A stretch of DNA of 64,000 nucleotides from Gordonia sp. (in: high G+C Gram-positive bacteria) (GTDB lineage: Bacteria; Actinomycetota; Actinomycetes; Mycobacteriales; Mycobacteriaceae): contig NZ_JAAYXO010000206.1 of assembly GCF_012515855.1 (NCBI RefSeq), forward strand, positions 16,079-80,078, read 5' to 3'. The notes under the pieces were generated by a model. It was not told where the DNA came from. It searched no databases and worked only from the letters and a program-made list of their open reading frames with translations. Position numbers and translations under genes: made by a program. Shown here piece after piece: positions 1 through 8,463 of the stretch. Position 1 is the stretch's first letter. Each line of letters opens with the position of its first letter.

Positions 1-33
1 GACTACGTCGACTGTGGTCTCGCTCTGCGTCAT
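1..33 (-). CDS. Partial CDS: N-terminal 11 codons of a divergent gene
   Basis: On the minus strand an ATG at 33-31 is preceded by a good ribosome binding site (GGAAGG, 7 nt upstream) and opens an 11-codon frame (MTQSETTVDVV) that runs off the window edge. It is divergent from the TetR gene, leaving a 41-bp shared promoter region, so it may be under the same repressor. Too little is visible to assign a family. Confidence 0.4.
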   Translation of the reverse strand, partial: MTQSETTVDVV

Positions 34-74
34 TCTCTCGCCTTCCAATCGGACTTGCTGATACAGTTTTACAC

Positions 75-692
75 ATGGTGTCGCAGCAAATCAACGATCC
101 CGACTCGGACGTCCCCCGCCGGACGGCCGCGAACGCAATCTCCGCGGACGTGATCCTCGACGCCGCCACCGGGTTGATGACCACCATCGGCATCCGTCGG
201 ACCACCATGGCCGACGTCGCCCGCGCCGCGGACGTCTCCCGCGCCACCCTGTATCGGCGGTTTCCCAACGTAGAGGCCATCGCCGCACAGGTGACTACCC
301 GCGAGTTCGAGCGCGTCGTCGCGACCGCCCCCATCGCGGACGGACCCGTCGATCGCGCTTCGCTGGTGGCCACCGTGGTGCACCTGGTCCGCGAAGCGCG
401 CGCGCATCCGCTCCTGCAGCGCATCATCGACCTCGACCCCGAGTTCCTGATGCCGTATCTGCTGCATCGCTCCGGCCGCACCTCGCGCGGTCAGTTGGCC
501 GTCATCACCGAGTTCCTCATCGCCGGTCAGACCTCCGGCGAGGTCCGCGACGGCGATCCCGAACGCCTGGCGACCACCGTGCTGCAGATGGCCTGGTCGT
601 TCGCGCTCACCGGGCCGGTGTTCGCGGGCGACGACCTCGACATCCTCGATTCCGAACTCTCCGACCTGCTCGAAAGGTACCTGCGCCCATGA
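75..692 (+). CDS. TetR/AcrR family transcriptional regulator
   Basis: A 205-residue protein with a TetR-type helix-turn-helix at about residues 25-70 (TTIGIRRTTMADVARAADVS followed by TLYRRF), then a helical ligand-binding domain with no recognisable specificity. It would act in the cytoplasm as a dimeric repressor. Its stop overlaps the start of the glycerol-3-phosphate dehydrogenase gene (ATGA), so the two are translationally coupled, and a divergent gene starts 42 bp upstream; control of both is a reasonable inference. The start has no clear Shine-Dalgarno sequence, so translation may be leaderless. The effector cannot be read from sequence. Confidence 0.9.
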   Translation: MVSQQINDPDSDVPRRTAANAISADVILDAATGLMTTIGIRRTTMADVARAADVSRATLYRRFPNVEAIAAQVTTREFERVVATAPIADGPVDRASLVATVVHLVREARAHPLLQRIIDLDPEFLMPYLLHRSGRTSRGQLAVITEFLIAGQTSGEVRDGDPERLATTVLQMAWSFALTGPVFAGDDLDILDSELSDLLERYLRP

Positions 693-2266
693 CCACGAAC
701 TATGCCGACATCATCGCCGCACATCCGTCGATCGCCACCTCCTCGCTGCTCTCAGCGAAGCGCCGCGCAACCGATCTGCAGGACCTCGTCGCGTCGCCGT
801 CGGTGGACCTCGTCGTGATCGGCGGCGGCGTCACCGGTGCGGGCGTGGCCCTCGACGCGGCGTCCCGCGGCCTGCGGACCGTCCTGATCGAACGCCGCGA
901 CCTCGGCTTCGGCACCAGCCGGTGGTCGTCGAAGCTGGTACACGGCGGCCTCCGCTACCTGGCGTCGGGCGCCGTCGGCATCGCGTACGAGAGCGCCGTG
1001 GAGCGCGACGCGCTGATCTGTCGCATCGCCCCGCACCTGGTGCGGCCGCTGCCGCAGGTGGTCCCGCTGCTGCCGGGGGTCAAGGCCGCCGACACCGCCC
1101 TCACCCGCGTCGGCTTCCTGGCCGGCGACGCCCTGCGCATCGCAGCGCGCACCCCCGCCGCCACGCTGCACCGGTCGCGTCGGATCGGTGCCGCCGAGGT
1201 GGCCGCGCTGGCGCCGACCGTCCAGCGCGACGGCCTCCGCGGGGGCCTCCTGAACTGGGACGGGCAGCTGAACGACGACGCCCGTCTCGTCGTCGACATC
1301 GCCCGCACCGCAGCGAGCCTCGGCGCCACCGTGCTCACCCATGCCACGGCGAGTGAGGTCACCGGCACGTCGTTGCGGGTGACCGACGAGCTGACCGGCG
1401 AATCGTTCGAGCTCGCCGCGAAAGCCGTCGTCAACGCCACCGGCGTCTGGGCGGCGGAGGTCGACTCCGCCATCAGCCTTCGACCCAGCCGCGGCACCCA
1501 CCTCGTGATGAGCCAGGAGAGCTTCGGCGGCCTGCGCGCAGGACTCACCGTCGCCGTCCCCGGGCACTTCGGCCGCTACGTGTTCGCGCTGCCGCAGCCC
1601 GACGGTCGGGTGTACGTCGGCCTCACCGACGAGGAGACGTCGGGCGAGATCCCCGATGTCCCGCAGGCCGAGGAGAGCGAGATCGACTTCTTGCTCGACA
1701 CCATCAACCTCGCGCTCGGCACCCCGCTGACCCGCGACGACGTCATCGACACCTTCTCCGGCCTGCGCCCGCTGCTCGATTCCGGTGCCGGCGAGACGTC
1801 CGACGTCTCCCGCAAGCACGCGGTCCTGACGCGCGGCGACGGTCTGGTGACAGTGGTCGGCGGCAAGTTGACCACGTACCGGCGGATGGCGGAGGACGCC
1901 GTCGACGCCGCCCTCACCGTGTCCGGACAGACCGCAGCCCCGTGCCGCACCCGTGACCTTCCGCTGGTCGGCGCGCCGTCGGGCAAGAACCCCACTGCCG
2001 CCCTGACGCGCGTGGCCGCGCCCGACAGGCTGGTCGCGAAGTACGGAACCGAGGCGCCGGCGGTCGTCGCGCTGGCCGAGGCCGACCCGTCCCTCGCCGA
2101 GCCGGTGGCCGACGGCACCGAGATCACCGGCGCCGAGCTGGTCTTCGGAGTCCTCGCCGAAGGAGCGGTCGACGCCGCCGACCTGCTGGAGCGTCGTACG
2201 CGGTTGTCGCTGACGTCGCTGGTCGCCGAGGCGGCACGGCCGGTCGCGGAGCGGGTGCTCGGGTAG
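689..2266 (+). CDS. glpD: Aerobic glycerol-3-phosphate dehydrogenase (FAD-dependent)
   Basis: A 525-residue GlpD/DAO-family flavoprotein that oxidises sn-glycerol 3-phosphate to dihydroxyacetone phosphate and passes electrons to the quinone pool at the membrane. The FAD-binding fold is at the N-terminus (VVIGGGVTGAGVALDAASRG, about residues 42-61), followed by the family motif with SSKLVHGGLRYL. The DAO core runs to about residue 390 and a C-terminal helical extension follows. Length is normal for the family. The start overlaps the TetR stop by 4 bp. No glycerol kinase or facilitator lies nearby, so the gene probably serves glycerol or phospholipid turnover under the adjacent repressor. Confidence 0.92.
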   Translation: MTTNYADIIAAHPSIATSSLLSAKRRATDLQDLVASPSVDLVVIGGGVTGAGVALDAASRGLRTVLIERRDLGFGTSRWSSKLVHGGLRYLASGAVGIAYESAVERDALICRIAPHLVRPLPQVVPLLPGVKAADTALTRVGFLAGDALRIAARTPAATLHRSRRIGAAEVAALAPTVQRDGLRGGLLNWDGQLNDDARLVVDIARTAASLGATVLTHATASEVTGTSLRVTDELTGESFELAAKAVVNATGVWAAEVDSAISLRPSRGTHLVMSQESFGGLRAGLTVAVPGHFGRYVFALPQPDGRVYVGLTDEETSGEIPDVPQAEESEIDFLLDTINLALGTPLTRDDVIDTFSGLRPLLDSGAGETSDVSRKHAVLTRGDGLVTVVGGKLTTYRRMAEDAVDAALTVSGQTAAPCRTRDLPLVGAPSGKNPTAALTRVAAPDRLVAKYGTEAPAVVALAEADPSLAEPVADGTEITGAELVFGVLAEGAVDAADLLERRTRLSLTSLVAEAARPVAERVLG

Positions 2267-2281
2267 AACGCCCCACGGCGC

Positions 2282-3493
2282 TCAGTCCGGCAGCATCGGC
2301 GTGTCGGGCATCGCACGACGACCGACCAGCACACCGCGCGTCACCGCCCCCTTCCCGAAACGGGTACGGAGCGAATCGATGGTGACGTCGAGTTCGCCCG
2401 CGTGGTCGTCGCCGTCGAACGGAATGGCCAACTGCACCGCGCCGTGGTCGGAGAGATTGGTCAGCGACAATCCGATCAGCGTGCAGCCGCGCTCCCGGAT
2501 CAACGGCATCGCCTCGTCCAGCAGTCCGCGCGCGACAGCCAGAATCGTCTCGGTCCCGTCTGTCGGTTCGAACATCGAGCGCGACCGGGTGACCCGTTCG
2601 AAGTCGTGAAAACGCAGGCGCAGCACGATGGTTCGCGTCAACCGGTCCGCTGAACGCAGGCGCCGCCCGAGGCCGTCGACGATCCCGACCAGGGTGGCCT
2701 CGATGTCGGACTCCGCCTTGATCCGCCGACCGAGGGCTCGCTGAGCGCCGATGGAACTGCGTCGTCGCCCGGTGGTGACGCGGCGCGGGTCACGCGCCAT
2801 GGCCAGCGAGTACAGGTGCCTTCCGGAACTGCGCCCCAGCAGTGACCCCAGGCGGTCCTCGCCCAGGGAAGCCATCTGCCCGACTGTTTCGATACCCGCG
2901 TCGCGGAGTCGCTGTTCGGTCTTGGCGCCCACGCCCCACAGGCTGCGCACGGGCAGCGGATGCAGGAAGTCGACCTCTTTGCCCGCGACGATGTGGAGCA
3001 GGCCGTCGGGTTTGCCTGCGGCGCTCGCGACCTTCGCGACGAACTTGCTGGTGGCGACGCCGACGGTGATCGGCAGACCGACGTCGTCGCGTACCCGGCG
3101 ACGGAGTCGTTCGGCGATCGCGACCGGTGTTCCACTGATCTTTCCGAGGCCGCCGACGTCGAGGAAGGCCTCGTCCACCGAGATCCCCTCCACCAGCGGG
3201 GTGACGTCGTGGAAGATGTCGAAGACATCGCGGCTGGCCTGCGTGTACGCCTCGAATCGCGGACTCACCGTCACCGCTCGCGGCACCAGCGCCCGCGCTT
3301 CGTGTCCGGGCATGGGACACCGCACGCCCAGCGCCTTGGCTTCATAGCTCGCGGCAACCACGACTCCCCCGCCGACTAGGACCGGCCGGCCGCGCAGCGA
3401 GGGGTCGTCGCGCTGTTCCACCGACGCATAGAACGAGTCGAGGTCGGCATGCAGGATGGATGCCTGCTCGCGCTCACCCGATGCGATTCTCAT
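2282..3493 (-). CDS. dinB: DNA polymerase IV (Y-family)
   Basis: A 403-residue translesion polymerase. The catalytic palm opens with HADLDSFYASVEQ and carries the second acidic motif VDEAFLDVGG; helix-hairpin-helix and little-finger regions follow. I start it at the ATG at 3493 (MRIASGEREQ) rather than the frame opening at 3562: the 23 extra residues are not polymerase-like, and the shorter start leaves an SOS-box-like palindrome (3538-3553) about 45 bp upstream where a promoter operator belongs. The gene is convergent with glpD (15-bp gap) and divergent from the DUF222/HNH gene. Mycobacterial DinB homologues are not all damage-inducible, so LexA control is inference. Confidence 0.93.
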   Translation of the reverse strand: MRIASGEREQASILHADLDSFYASVEQRDDPSLRGRPVLVGGGVVVAASYEAKALGVRCPMPGHEARALVPRAVTVSPRFEAYTQASRDVFDIFHDVTPLVEGISVDEAFLDVGGLGKISGTPVAIAERLRRRVRDDVGLPITVGVATSKFVAKVASAAGKPDGLLHIVAGKEVDFLHPLPVRSLWGVGAKTEQRLRDAGIETVGQMASLGEDRLGSLLGRSSGRHLYSLAMARDPRRVTTGRRRSSIGAQRALGRRIKAESDIEATLVGIVDGLGRRLRSADRLTRTIVLRLRFHDFERVTRSRSMFEPTDGTETILAVARGLLDEAMPLIRERGCTLIGLSLTNLSDHGAVQLAIPFDGDDHAGELDVTIDSLRTRFGKGAVTRGVLVGRRAMPDTPMLPD

Positions 3494-3537
3494 GACCGCA
3501 TGGTGCCACTCGGGTACGACATCCCCGTCCGGAATCT

Positions 3538-3553
3538 TCGAAAACAAGTTCGA
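3538..3553. promoter_or_regulatory. Candidate SOS box (LexA operator) between dinB and the DUF222/HNH gene
   Basis: The minus strand reads TCGAAC-TTGT-TTTCGA, one mismatch from the actinobacterial LexA consensus TCGAAC-N4-GTTCGA. It sits in a longer symmetrical stretch TTCGAA-N6-TTCGAA (3537-3554). It lies about 45 bp upstream of the chosen dinB start and 88 bp upstream of the divergent HNH gene. Confidence 0.6.
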
Positions 3554-3640
3554 ACTAATCATTGACTCTATCGCAGCATGGAGTAATCTAGATCATATCA
3601 GCAGCAAACATCAGTTCACACTCGGGAGGAGGCGCAGCCG

Positions 3641-5167
3641 ATGACCACCACCCTGCCCGACGACCCGATCGCCCTGGCACAACTGCTCGTCGAGGCCACC
3701 GACGCCCTCCGGACCGCCAACCTCGACGCCCTCACCGAGGACCAACTGGTCACCGTCGCCGAAACCACCGAGCAGGCACGCCGGGTCGCCGACGCCGCCG
3801 ACGCGGCCATCATCACCGCCGTCTCCGACCGCGCGGCCTACCGCAAAGCGGGCTGGATCCGCCTGTCCCAGTTCCTCGGGTTCGGCCTGCGCCTGGGGCC
3901 CGGCGAAGTCAAACGCCGCACCCTGGCCGCCACCAAGGTCGGCCGCCTCACCAGCCTCACCGGCCAAACCCTCGACCCGGTCCAGCCCGCCAGCGCCGCC
4001 GCGCTCGGCGACGGCGCGATCTCCGCAGCCCACGTCATCGTGATCGCCGAAACCCTCCGGCTGATCCCCGACCGCGTCCCCGCCGACATCATCGCCGGTG
4101 CCGAAGCCCATCTCGCCGACGCCGCCCGCACCCTGGCCCCCGACCAACTCAAAAAGGTCGGCATCCGCCTCCTGGCCCATCTCGACCCCGACGGCCAACT
4201 CACCGACGACCGCGACCGTCGCCGCCACCGCGAACTGACCCTCGCCCAGCAAGACGTGCGGCTGATGTCCAAGCTCACCGCGCACCTGACCCCGCAGGTC
4301 CGCGCCAAGCTCGAAGTGATCCTCCACGCCTGGGCCGCCCCCGGCTTCAACAACCCCGAAGACCCCGACACCCTGCACGGCGCCGCCGACGCCCCCGGCA
4401 TCGATTCGGCCGCCCGCCAGGCTGCCGCCGACCGCGACCACCGCTCCCCCGGGCAGCGCAATCACGACGCCCTCGAAGCCCTCCTGGACTTCGTCCTCAC
4501 CCACGGCGCACTCGGCGCCCCCGGCAAACTGTCGGCGTCGCTGGTCATCACCGCCGACCTCACCGACCTCGCCGCAGGGACCGGCATCGCGCTGACCGCC
4601 ACCGGCACCCGGCTGCCGGTCCCCGCGCTGCTCGACCTCGCCGCCGACACCGTCCCCTACCTGGAAGTGTTCGCCGGTGCCACCCGCGAGATCCTCTACC
4701 TCGGCCGCGGGCGCCGCCTGGCCAGCAAAGCCCAGCGACTGGCGTTGTTCGGACGCGACCGCGGTTGCACCGGCCCCGGCTGCGACCAACCCTTCGCGCG
4801 CACCGAAGCCCACCACATGCCCGACTGGCAGCACGGCGGCCCCACCGACATCGACCACCTCGGCGCCGCCTGCGGACCCCACAACCGCGCCGCCAGCACC
4901 GGCCCCGCCCGCTGGAACACCACCATCCTCGGCGCCGAAGCCGGCCACCACGCCGGACGCGTCGGCTGGACTCCCGCCGACCGCGACACCACCCCCACCG
5001 TGAACCCCATCCACCACGCTGACCTCCCCCTGCGACGGCCACCACCGGCCGCGTACCCGCCCTCGGCGCGCACCTCCGCCGCCGAGTACCGACTCCTCGG
5101 CCTGCTCGCCGCCCACCCCGCAACACCCGTCGGCGACACCGACCTGCGGCTCCCACCCGCTGCCTGA
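3641..5167 (+). CDS. DUF222 / HNH endonuclease domain protein (13E12 repeat family)
   Basis: A 508-residue protein of the family called 13E12 repeat proteins in mycobacteria. DUF222 covers about residues 20-330 and a C-terminal HNH nuclease motif lies near residues 366-415 (RGCTGPGCDQPF, then AHHMPDW and HNRAAS). The HNH fold predicts a metal-dependent DNA nuclease, but the cellular role of the family is not established. The start has a strong GGAGGAG ribosome binding site. Several M. tuberculosis members are DNA-damage induced, which fits the SOS-box-like site upstream. Codon use is extremely C-rich at third positions, which opens a long spurious antisense frame. A hairpin follows the stop. 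Confidence 0.88.
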   Translation: MTTTLPDDPIALAQLLVEATDALRTANLDALTEDQLVTVAETTEQARRVADAADAAIITAVSDRAAYRKAGWIRLSQFLGFGLRLGPGEVKRRTLAATKVGRLTSLTGQTLDPVQPASAAALGDGAISAAHVIVIAETLRLIPDRVPADIIAGAEAHLADAARTLAPDQLKKVGIRLLAHLDPDGQLTDDRDRRRHRELTLAQQDVRLMSKLTAHLTPQVRAKLEVILHAWAAPGFNNPEDPDTLHGAADAPGIDSAARQAAADRDHRSPGQRNHDALEALLDFVLTHGALGAPGKLSASLVITADLTDLAAGTGIALTATGTRLPVPALLDLAADTVPYLEVFAGATREILYLGRGRRLASKAQRLALFGRDRGCTGPGCDQPFARTEAHHMPDWQHGGPTDIDHLGAACGPHNRAASTGPARWNTTILGAEAGHHAGRVGWTPADRDTTPTVNPIHHADLPLRRPPPAAYPPSARTSAAEYRLLGLLAAHPATPVGDTDLRLPPAA

Positions 5168-5191
5168 CCCCCAGGCAGCGGGCAGGAGGCG

Positions 5192-5218
5192 GTGGGCAGG
5201 GGCATGGGGCCTGCCCAC
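5192..5218 (+). terminator. Hairpin after the DUF222/HNH gene
   Basis: A 9-bp perfect stem (GTGGGCAGG / CCTGCCCAC) with a 9-nt loop starts 25 bp after the stop codon. There is no T-run, so it may be a weak or Rho-assisted terminator. Confidence 0.4.
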
Positions 5219-5225
5219 GCGAGTG

Positions 5226-5239
5226 ATGACATCTGTCAT
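5226..5239. promoter_or_regulatory. Palindrome upstream of the ABC exporter/two-component operon
   Basis: ATGACATCTGTCAT has perfect 6-bp arms around 2 bp and lies 81 bp upstream of the first gene of the operon. An autoregulated NarL-type response regulator is encoded at the operon's end, so this is a natural candidate operator; no binding data are visible. Confidence 0.35.
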
Positions 5240-5319
5240 GCGAAAGCCATGCAGAACCCACGCCAACCGATGACGCAGCGCACTACAGCACGCGCGTCCG
5301 GGCCGCCAGAGTTGATGGC

Positions 5320-5601
5320 ATGACAACCGCCGATCACCACCCCGAATCCTCGACCCGACCGCCGGCCGGCTTTCGCGACGCCTCACCGCACGAACTGTTC
5401 GTGGACTGCTGCCGCCTCGGTCCGGCCCCCACCCGCTCACGCGAACTGTTCGTCATCGGCGTCTCGGCCGTGCTGCTCGCCGTCCTCTTCGCGATCCTGA
5501 CGCCGACCGCCGGGTTCGTCGTGGCGGTGACCTGCTTCGTCGTCCTGTACATGGTCGGTCGCTGGGTGGTCGGCACCCGCACCAAGTGGGCGAAGCGATG
5601 A
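5320..5601 (+). CDS. Small two-helix membrane protein
   Basis: A 93-residue hypothetical protein. The first 45 residues are polar; two hydrophobic segments follow, at about 46-64 (FVIGVSAVLLAVLFAILT) and 66-84 (GFVVAVTCFVVLYMVGRWVV), and the C-terminus is basic (TRTKWAKR). Its stop overlaps the ATPase start (ATGA), so it is the first gene of the exporter/two-component operon. It may be an accessory subunit of the exporter or a modulator of the sensor kinase; that is inferred from position only. Confidence 0.7.
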   Translation: MTTADHHPESSTRPPAGFRDASPHELFVDCCRLGPAPTRSRELFVIGVSAVLLAVLFAILTPTAGFVVAVTCFVVLYMVGRWVVGTRTKWAKR

Positions 5602-6536
5602 GCCCGATCATCGCCGCCCGCGGACTGCATCGTTGGTACGGCCACGGCGACGACGCGTACCACGCGGTGCGGGGTGTGGACCTCGAGGTGCAGCAGGGTG
5701 AGGTCTTCGCCCTGCTGGGCACCAACGGCGCGGGCAAGACGTCGACCCTCGATCTGCTCGAGGGCCTCACGGCACCGGACGAGGGCACCGTCGAGGTGTT
5801 CGGCATGGATCCGCTGCGCGACCGCCGTCGGGTTCGCCCCGAGGTCGGGATCATGCTGCAGTCGGGCGGCCTCCCCGCCGAACTCACCGTCGCCGAGACC
5901 CTCGAGATGTGGCGCGGCACGTGCAGCCATCCGACCACCGCCGACGACGTCCTCGCCAAGGTGCACCTGACCGATCGGGCCGACGTCCGCGTCGGCGCGT
6001 TGTCCGGCGGCGAGCAACGCCGCGTCGATCTGGCGTGCGCGCTCCTCGGTCGACCTCGACTGCTGTTCCTCGACGAGCCGACCACCGGGCTCGATCCGGA
6101 GAATCGGCGCGCCACCTGGCGACTGCTGTCGGAGTTGAAGGAGTCGGGCGTGACGATGGTGCTCACCACGCACTACCTCGACGAGGCCGAGGCCCTCGCC
6201 GACCACATCGCGATCATGCACGCAGGCCGGATCCATCGAACGGGCACGCTGCGCGAGATGGTCTCCGACCACCCGGCGACCATTGCCTTCGACCATCCCG
6301 GCATCACCCTGCCCCAGCTGTCGGCCGCCCGCATCGACGCGGGCAGCCGGGTGGAGATCTCCACTCATCACCTGCAGGATCACCTGCTCGAACTGCTGTC
6401 GTGGGCGCAGGCCAACCACCTTCACCTCACGGGCCTCACCGCCCGCGCCGCCTCGCTCGAGTCGGTGTTCCTCGACGTCGCCGATCACGATGCGACCGAT
6501 GACGCGCTCGACGCACCGATTGGAGCCCTCACGTGA
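5598..6536 (+). CDS. ABC-2 type transporter ATP-binding subunit
   Basis: A 312-residue DrrA/CcmA-type ATPase. Walker A GTNGAGKTS is at residues 41-49, the signature LSGGEQ at 135-140, Walker B LLFLDE at 155-160 and the switch His at 191 (TTHYLDEAEAL). I use the ATG at 5598, which overlaps the previous stop, rather than the GTG at 5586. It overlaps the permease start by 4 bp. With the following DesK-like kinase and regulator this is a typical actinobacterial drug, lipid or cell-envelope-stress exporter module; the substrate is unknown. Confidence 0.92.
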   Translation: MSPIIAARGLHRWYGHGDDAYHAVRGVDLEVQQGEVFALLGTNGAGKTSTLDLLEGLTAPDEGTVEVFGMDPLRDRRRVRPEVGIMLQSGGLPAELTVAETLEMWRGTCSHPTTADDVLAKVHLTDRADVRVGALSGGEQRRVDLACALLGRPRLLFLDEPTTGLDPENRRATWRLLSELKESGVTMVLTTHYLDEAEALADHIAIMHAGRIHRTGTLREMVSDHPATIAFDHPGITLPQLSAARIDAGSRVEISTHHLQDHLLELLSWAQANHLHLTGLTARAASLESVFLDVADHDATDDALDAPIGALT

Positions 6537-7336
6537 CCACCGCCGAAGCCACCTTCCGCCGTCGCCCGCTCGCCGCGCTGTCGGCCGCCGAGTTCACCCA
6601 GTTCCGCCGCAACAAGACCCTCGTCTTCACCGCCTTGGTGTTCCCGGTCGCGATGCCTCTCGGGTTGTTCCTACTGGCCTCGCGAAACGGGGCCACCGCC
6701 GAGGCCGCCGGCGCGACCTTCGACATGTACGCCCTGTTCGCGCTGATGTTCGTGCAGTTCTACACCGTGTTGTCGATGGTGACGACCCGCCGCGGCGAAG
6801 GCGTTCTGAAGCGGCTGCGCACCGGAGAGGCCGCAGACTGGCAGATCCTGACCGCCCCGGCAATGCCCGGCGTGGCCATCACCGTCGCAACGGCGACGGT
6901 GGTCGCAGCCGTCGTCTACGGCTTCGGTGCTCCCGCTCCGGTGAACCCGCTGCTCATGATTCTGGGTCTCGCCGCGGGGTCGGTGCTGTTCGCCCTGCTG
7001 GCACTCGCGACGAGCGCTTTCACCAAGAACGCCGAGGCCGCCCAGATCACCTCGATCCCGGTGATCGCACTGACGATGGTCGGGGCCGGGCACATCCGCG
7101 CGGCGCTGCCCGACCGCGCTTCCGAACTCCTCGGCTACACGCCGTTCGCGGCGATCAGCGACCTGATCAATCTCGGTTCCGCGGGCAAGACTGCGGTCGC
7201 CGGGGCCGACATCCCTGCCGCCGACTTCGCGGGGTCGTTCGGCGAGATCGGGCAGCCGCTTGCCACACTGGCGGTATGGACCGTCAGCGCGATCGCACTC
7301 GTCTACAAGTGCTTCCGCTGGGACGATCGCGGGTGA
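6533..7336 (+). CDS. ABC-2 type transporter permease
   Basis: A 267-residue integral membrane protein with about six hydrophobic segments: after a short cytoplasmic N-terminus ending FTQFRRNKTLVFTALVFP, then at about 30-48, 60-80, 105-130, 140-163, 170-190 and 235-258. The first-helix pattern (RRNKTLVFTALVFPVAMPLG) is typical of DrrB-like ABC-2 permeases. It is translationally coupled to both the ATPase (ATGA) and the kinase (GTGA), so subunit stoichiometry is probably maintained by coupling. Confidence 0.9.
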   Translation: MTTAEATFRRRPLAALSAAEFTQFRRNKTLVFTALVFPVAMPLGLFLLASRNGATAEAAGATFDMYALFALMFVQFYTVLSMVTTRRGEGVLKRLRTGEAADWQILTAPAMPGVAITVATATVVAAVVYGFGAPAPVNPLLMILGLAAGSVLFALLALATSAFTKNAEAAQITSIPVIALTMVGAGHIRAALPDRASELLGYTPFAAISDLINLGSAGKTAVAGADIPAADFAGSFGEIGQPLATLAVWTVSAIALVYKCFRWDDRG

Positions 7337-8463
7337 ACCTGACACCGGGCCCGTGGCGCCGATTGTCCGACCCGGCCAAGTATCGGCTGTACACGCGCGT
7401 CACCTTGCAGGTGGTGCTGCTTGCACTGGGCGTCGTCGGCGTCGTGCAGTCCGGTGATGTCGCGGCCGGTGTGTTCAGCTTCCTGGCGCTGATCGCAGGC
7501 GTCGTCTTCCTGCAGGTGCGCCCGGAACTGACCGGCGTCGAGCAACACCCGAACGGTCGACGAATCGAATTCGCCTGCGTCGCAGCGGTGGTCGTCGCGT
7601 GGGTGGTCGGTCTGATCCTCATCCGTGCGGGCGACCACCGGATGGTCGGTGCCGTCGGGACGATCACGGTGGTCACGGCCGCCCTCGCAATGCTTCCGTT
7701 CTTGCGCTACCACTGGATCGCCCTGGTCGCCGTCTCGACCGCCACCATCTTCGGCTACGGCTACGAACGTGACCCGCTGCTCGGCATTGCGATACTGACT
7801 GCGATCGGCGCTTTCATGATTGTGACCACGCGCGCCTCGCTCTGGACCCTGCGGATCGTCGACGACCTCGACACCGCCCGGCGCGCCGAGGCCCAGTTGC
7901 GGGTCGCCGAAGAACGCCTCCGATTCTCTCGCGATCTGCACGACGTGGTCGGTCGCTCGTTCTCGGCGATCGCGGTCAAGAGCGAACTCGCCTCACGCCT
8001 GGCCCGCACCCCGGGCAATGGCGACCGCGCCGCGGCCGAGATGGATGAGGTCAAGAGCCTGGCCGTCGAGTCGATGGAGGAGATGCGGACGCTGGTGCGC
8101 GGCTACCGCGGCATCGACCTGCCCGGCGAGGTGGCCGGGGCACGGTCGTTGCTCGAGGCCGCGGGATGCCGACTGACAGTGGAGGGCAGTCCCGACTCAG
8201 TGCCCGCCCACTTTCATGAGGCGGCCGCATGGGTGGTTCGCGAAGGAACCACCAACATCGTGCGACACTCGTCGGCCACCGCGGCCACCCTGGCACTCGG
8301 CAGCTCCGGGCTCACCCTGAGCAACAACGGTGCGCCCGACTCCACCGGCGACCGCTCCGGGCTCGACGGTCTGGCCGAACGCCTGCGCGCCGTCGGCGGC
8401 TCCCTCGATGCCGGCTCGGACAGCGGCGTCTTCACCCTTCGAGTCCGCTGGGAGAATGCATGA
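7333..8463 (+). CDS. Sensor histidine kinase (HisKA_3, DesK-like)
   Basis: A 376-residue membrane kinase starting at a GTG that overlaps the permease stop; the much longer open frame upstream is only antisense-free GC-rich sequence overlapping the permease. About six hydrophobic segments lie between residues 22 and 167. The phospho-acceptor motif is RDLHDVVG with His203, and a GHKL-type ATPase domain follows (NNGAPDSTGDRSGLDGLAER region). The lack of a large external domain is typical of intramembrane-sensing kinases paired with exporters. It phosphorylates the regulator encoded immediately downstream. Confidence 0.9.
   Translation: MNLTPGPWRRLSDPAKYRLYTRVTLQVVLLALGVVGVVQSGDVAAGVFSFLALIAGVVFLQVRPELTGVEQHPNGRRIEFACVAAVVVAWVVGLILIRAGDHRMVGAVGTITVVTAALAMLPFLRYHWIALVAVSTATIFGYGYERDPLLGIAILTAIGAFMIVTTRASLWTLRIVDDLDTARRAEAQLRVAEERLRFSRDLHDVVGRSFSAIAVKSELASRLARTPGNGDRAAAEMDEVKSLAVESMEEMRTLVRGYRGIDLPGEVAGARSLLEAAGCRLTVEGSPDSVPAHFHEAAAWVVREGTTNIVRHSSATAATLALGSSGLTLSNNGAPDSTGDRSGLDGLAERLRAVGGSLDAGSDSGVFTLRVRWENA

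Noticed and set aside
3611..5440. 609-codon minus-strand frame opposite the DUF222/HNH gene
   Set aside because: Low-complexity Gly/Val/Ala translation created by extreme C at third positions of the real gene; no domain.
6283..7332. N-terminal extension of the histidine kinase frame
   Set aside because: Arg/Pro/His-rich out-of-frame reading of the ATPase and permease genes; the GTG at 7333 gives a normal kinase.
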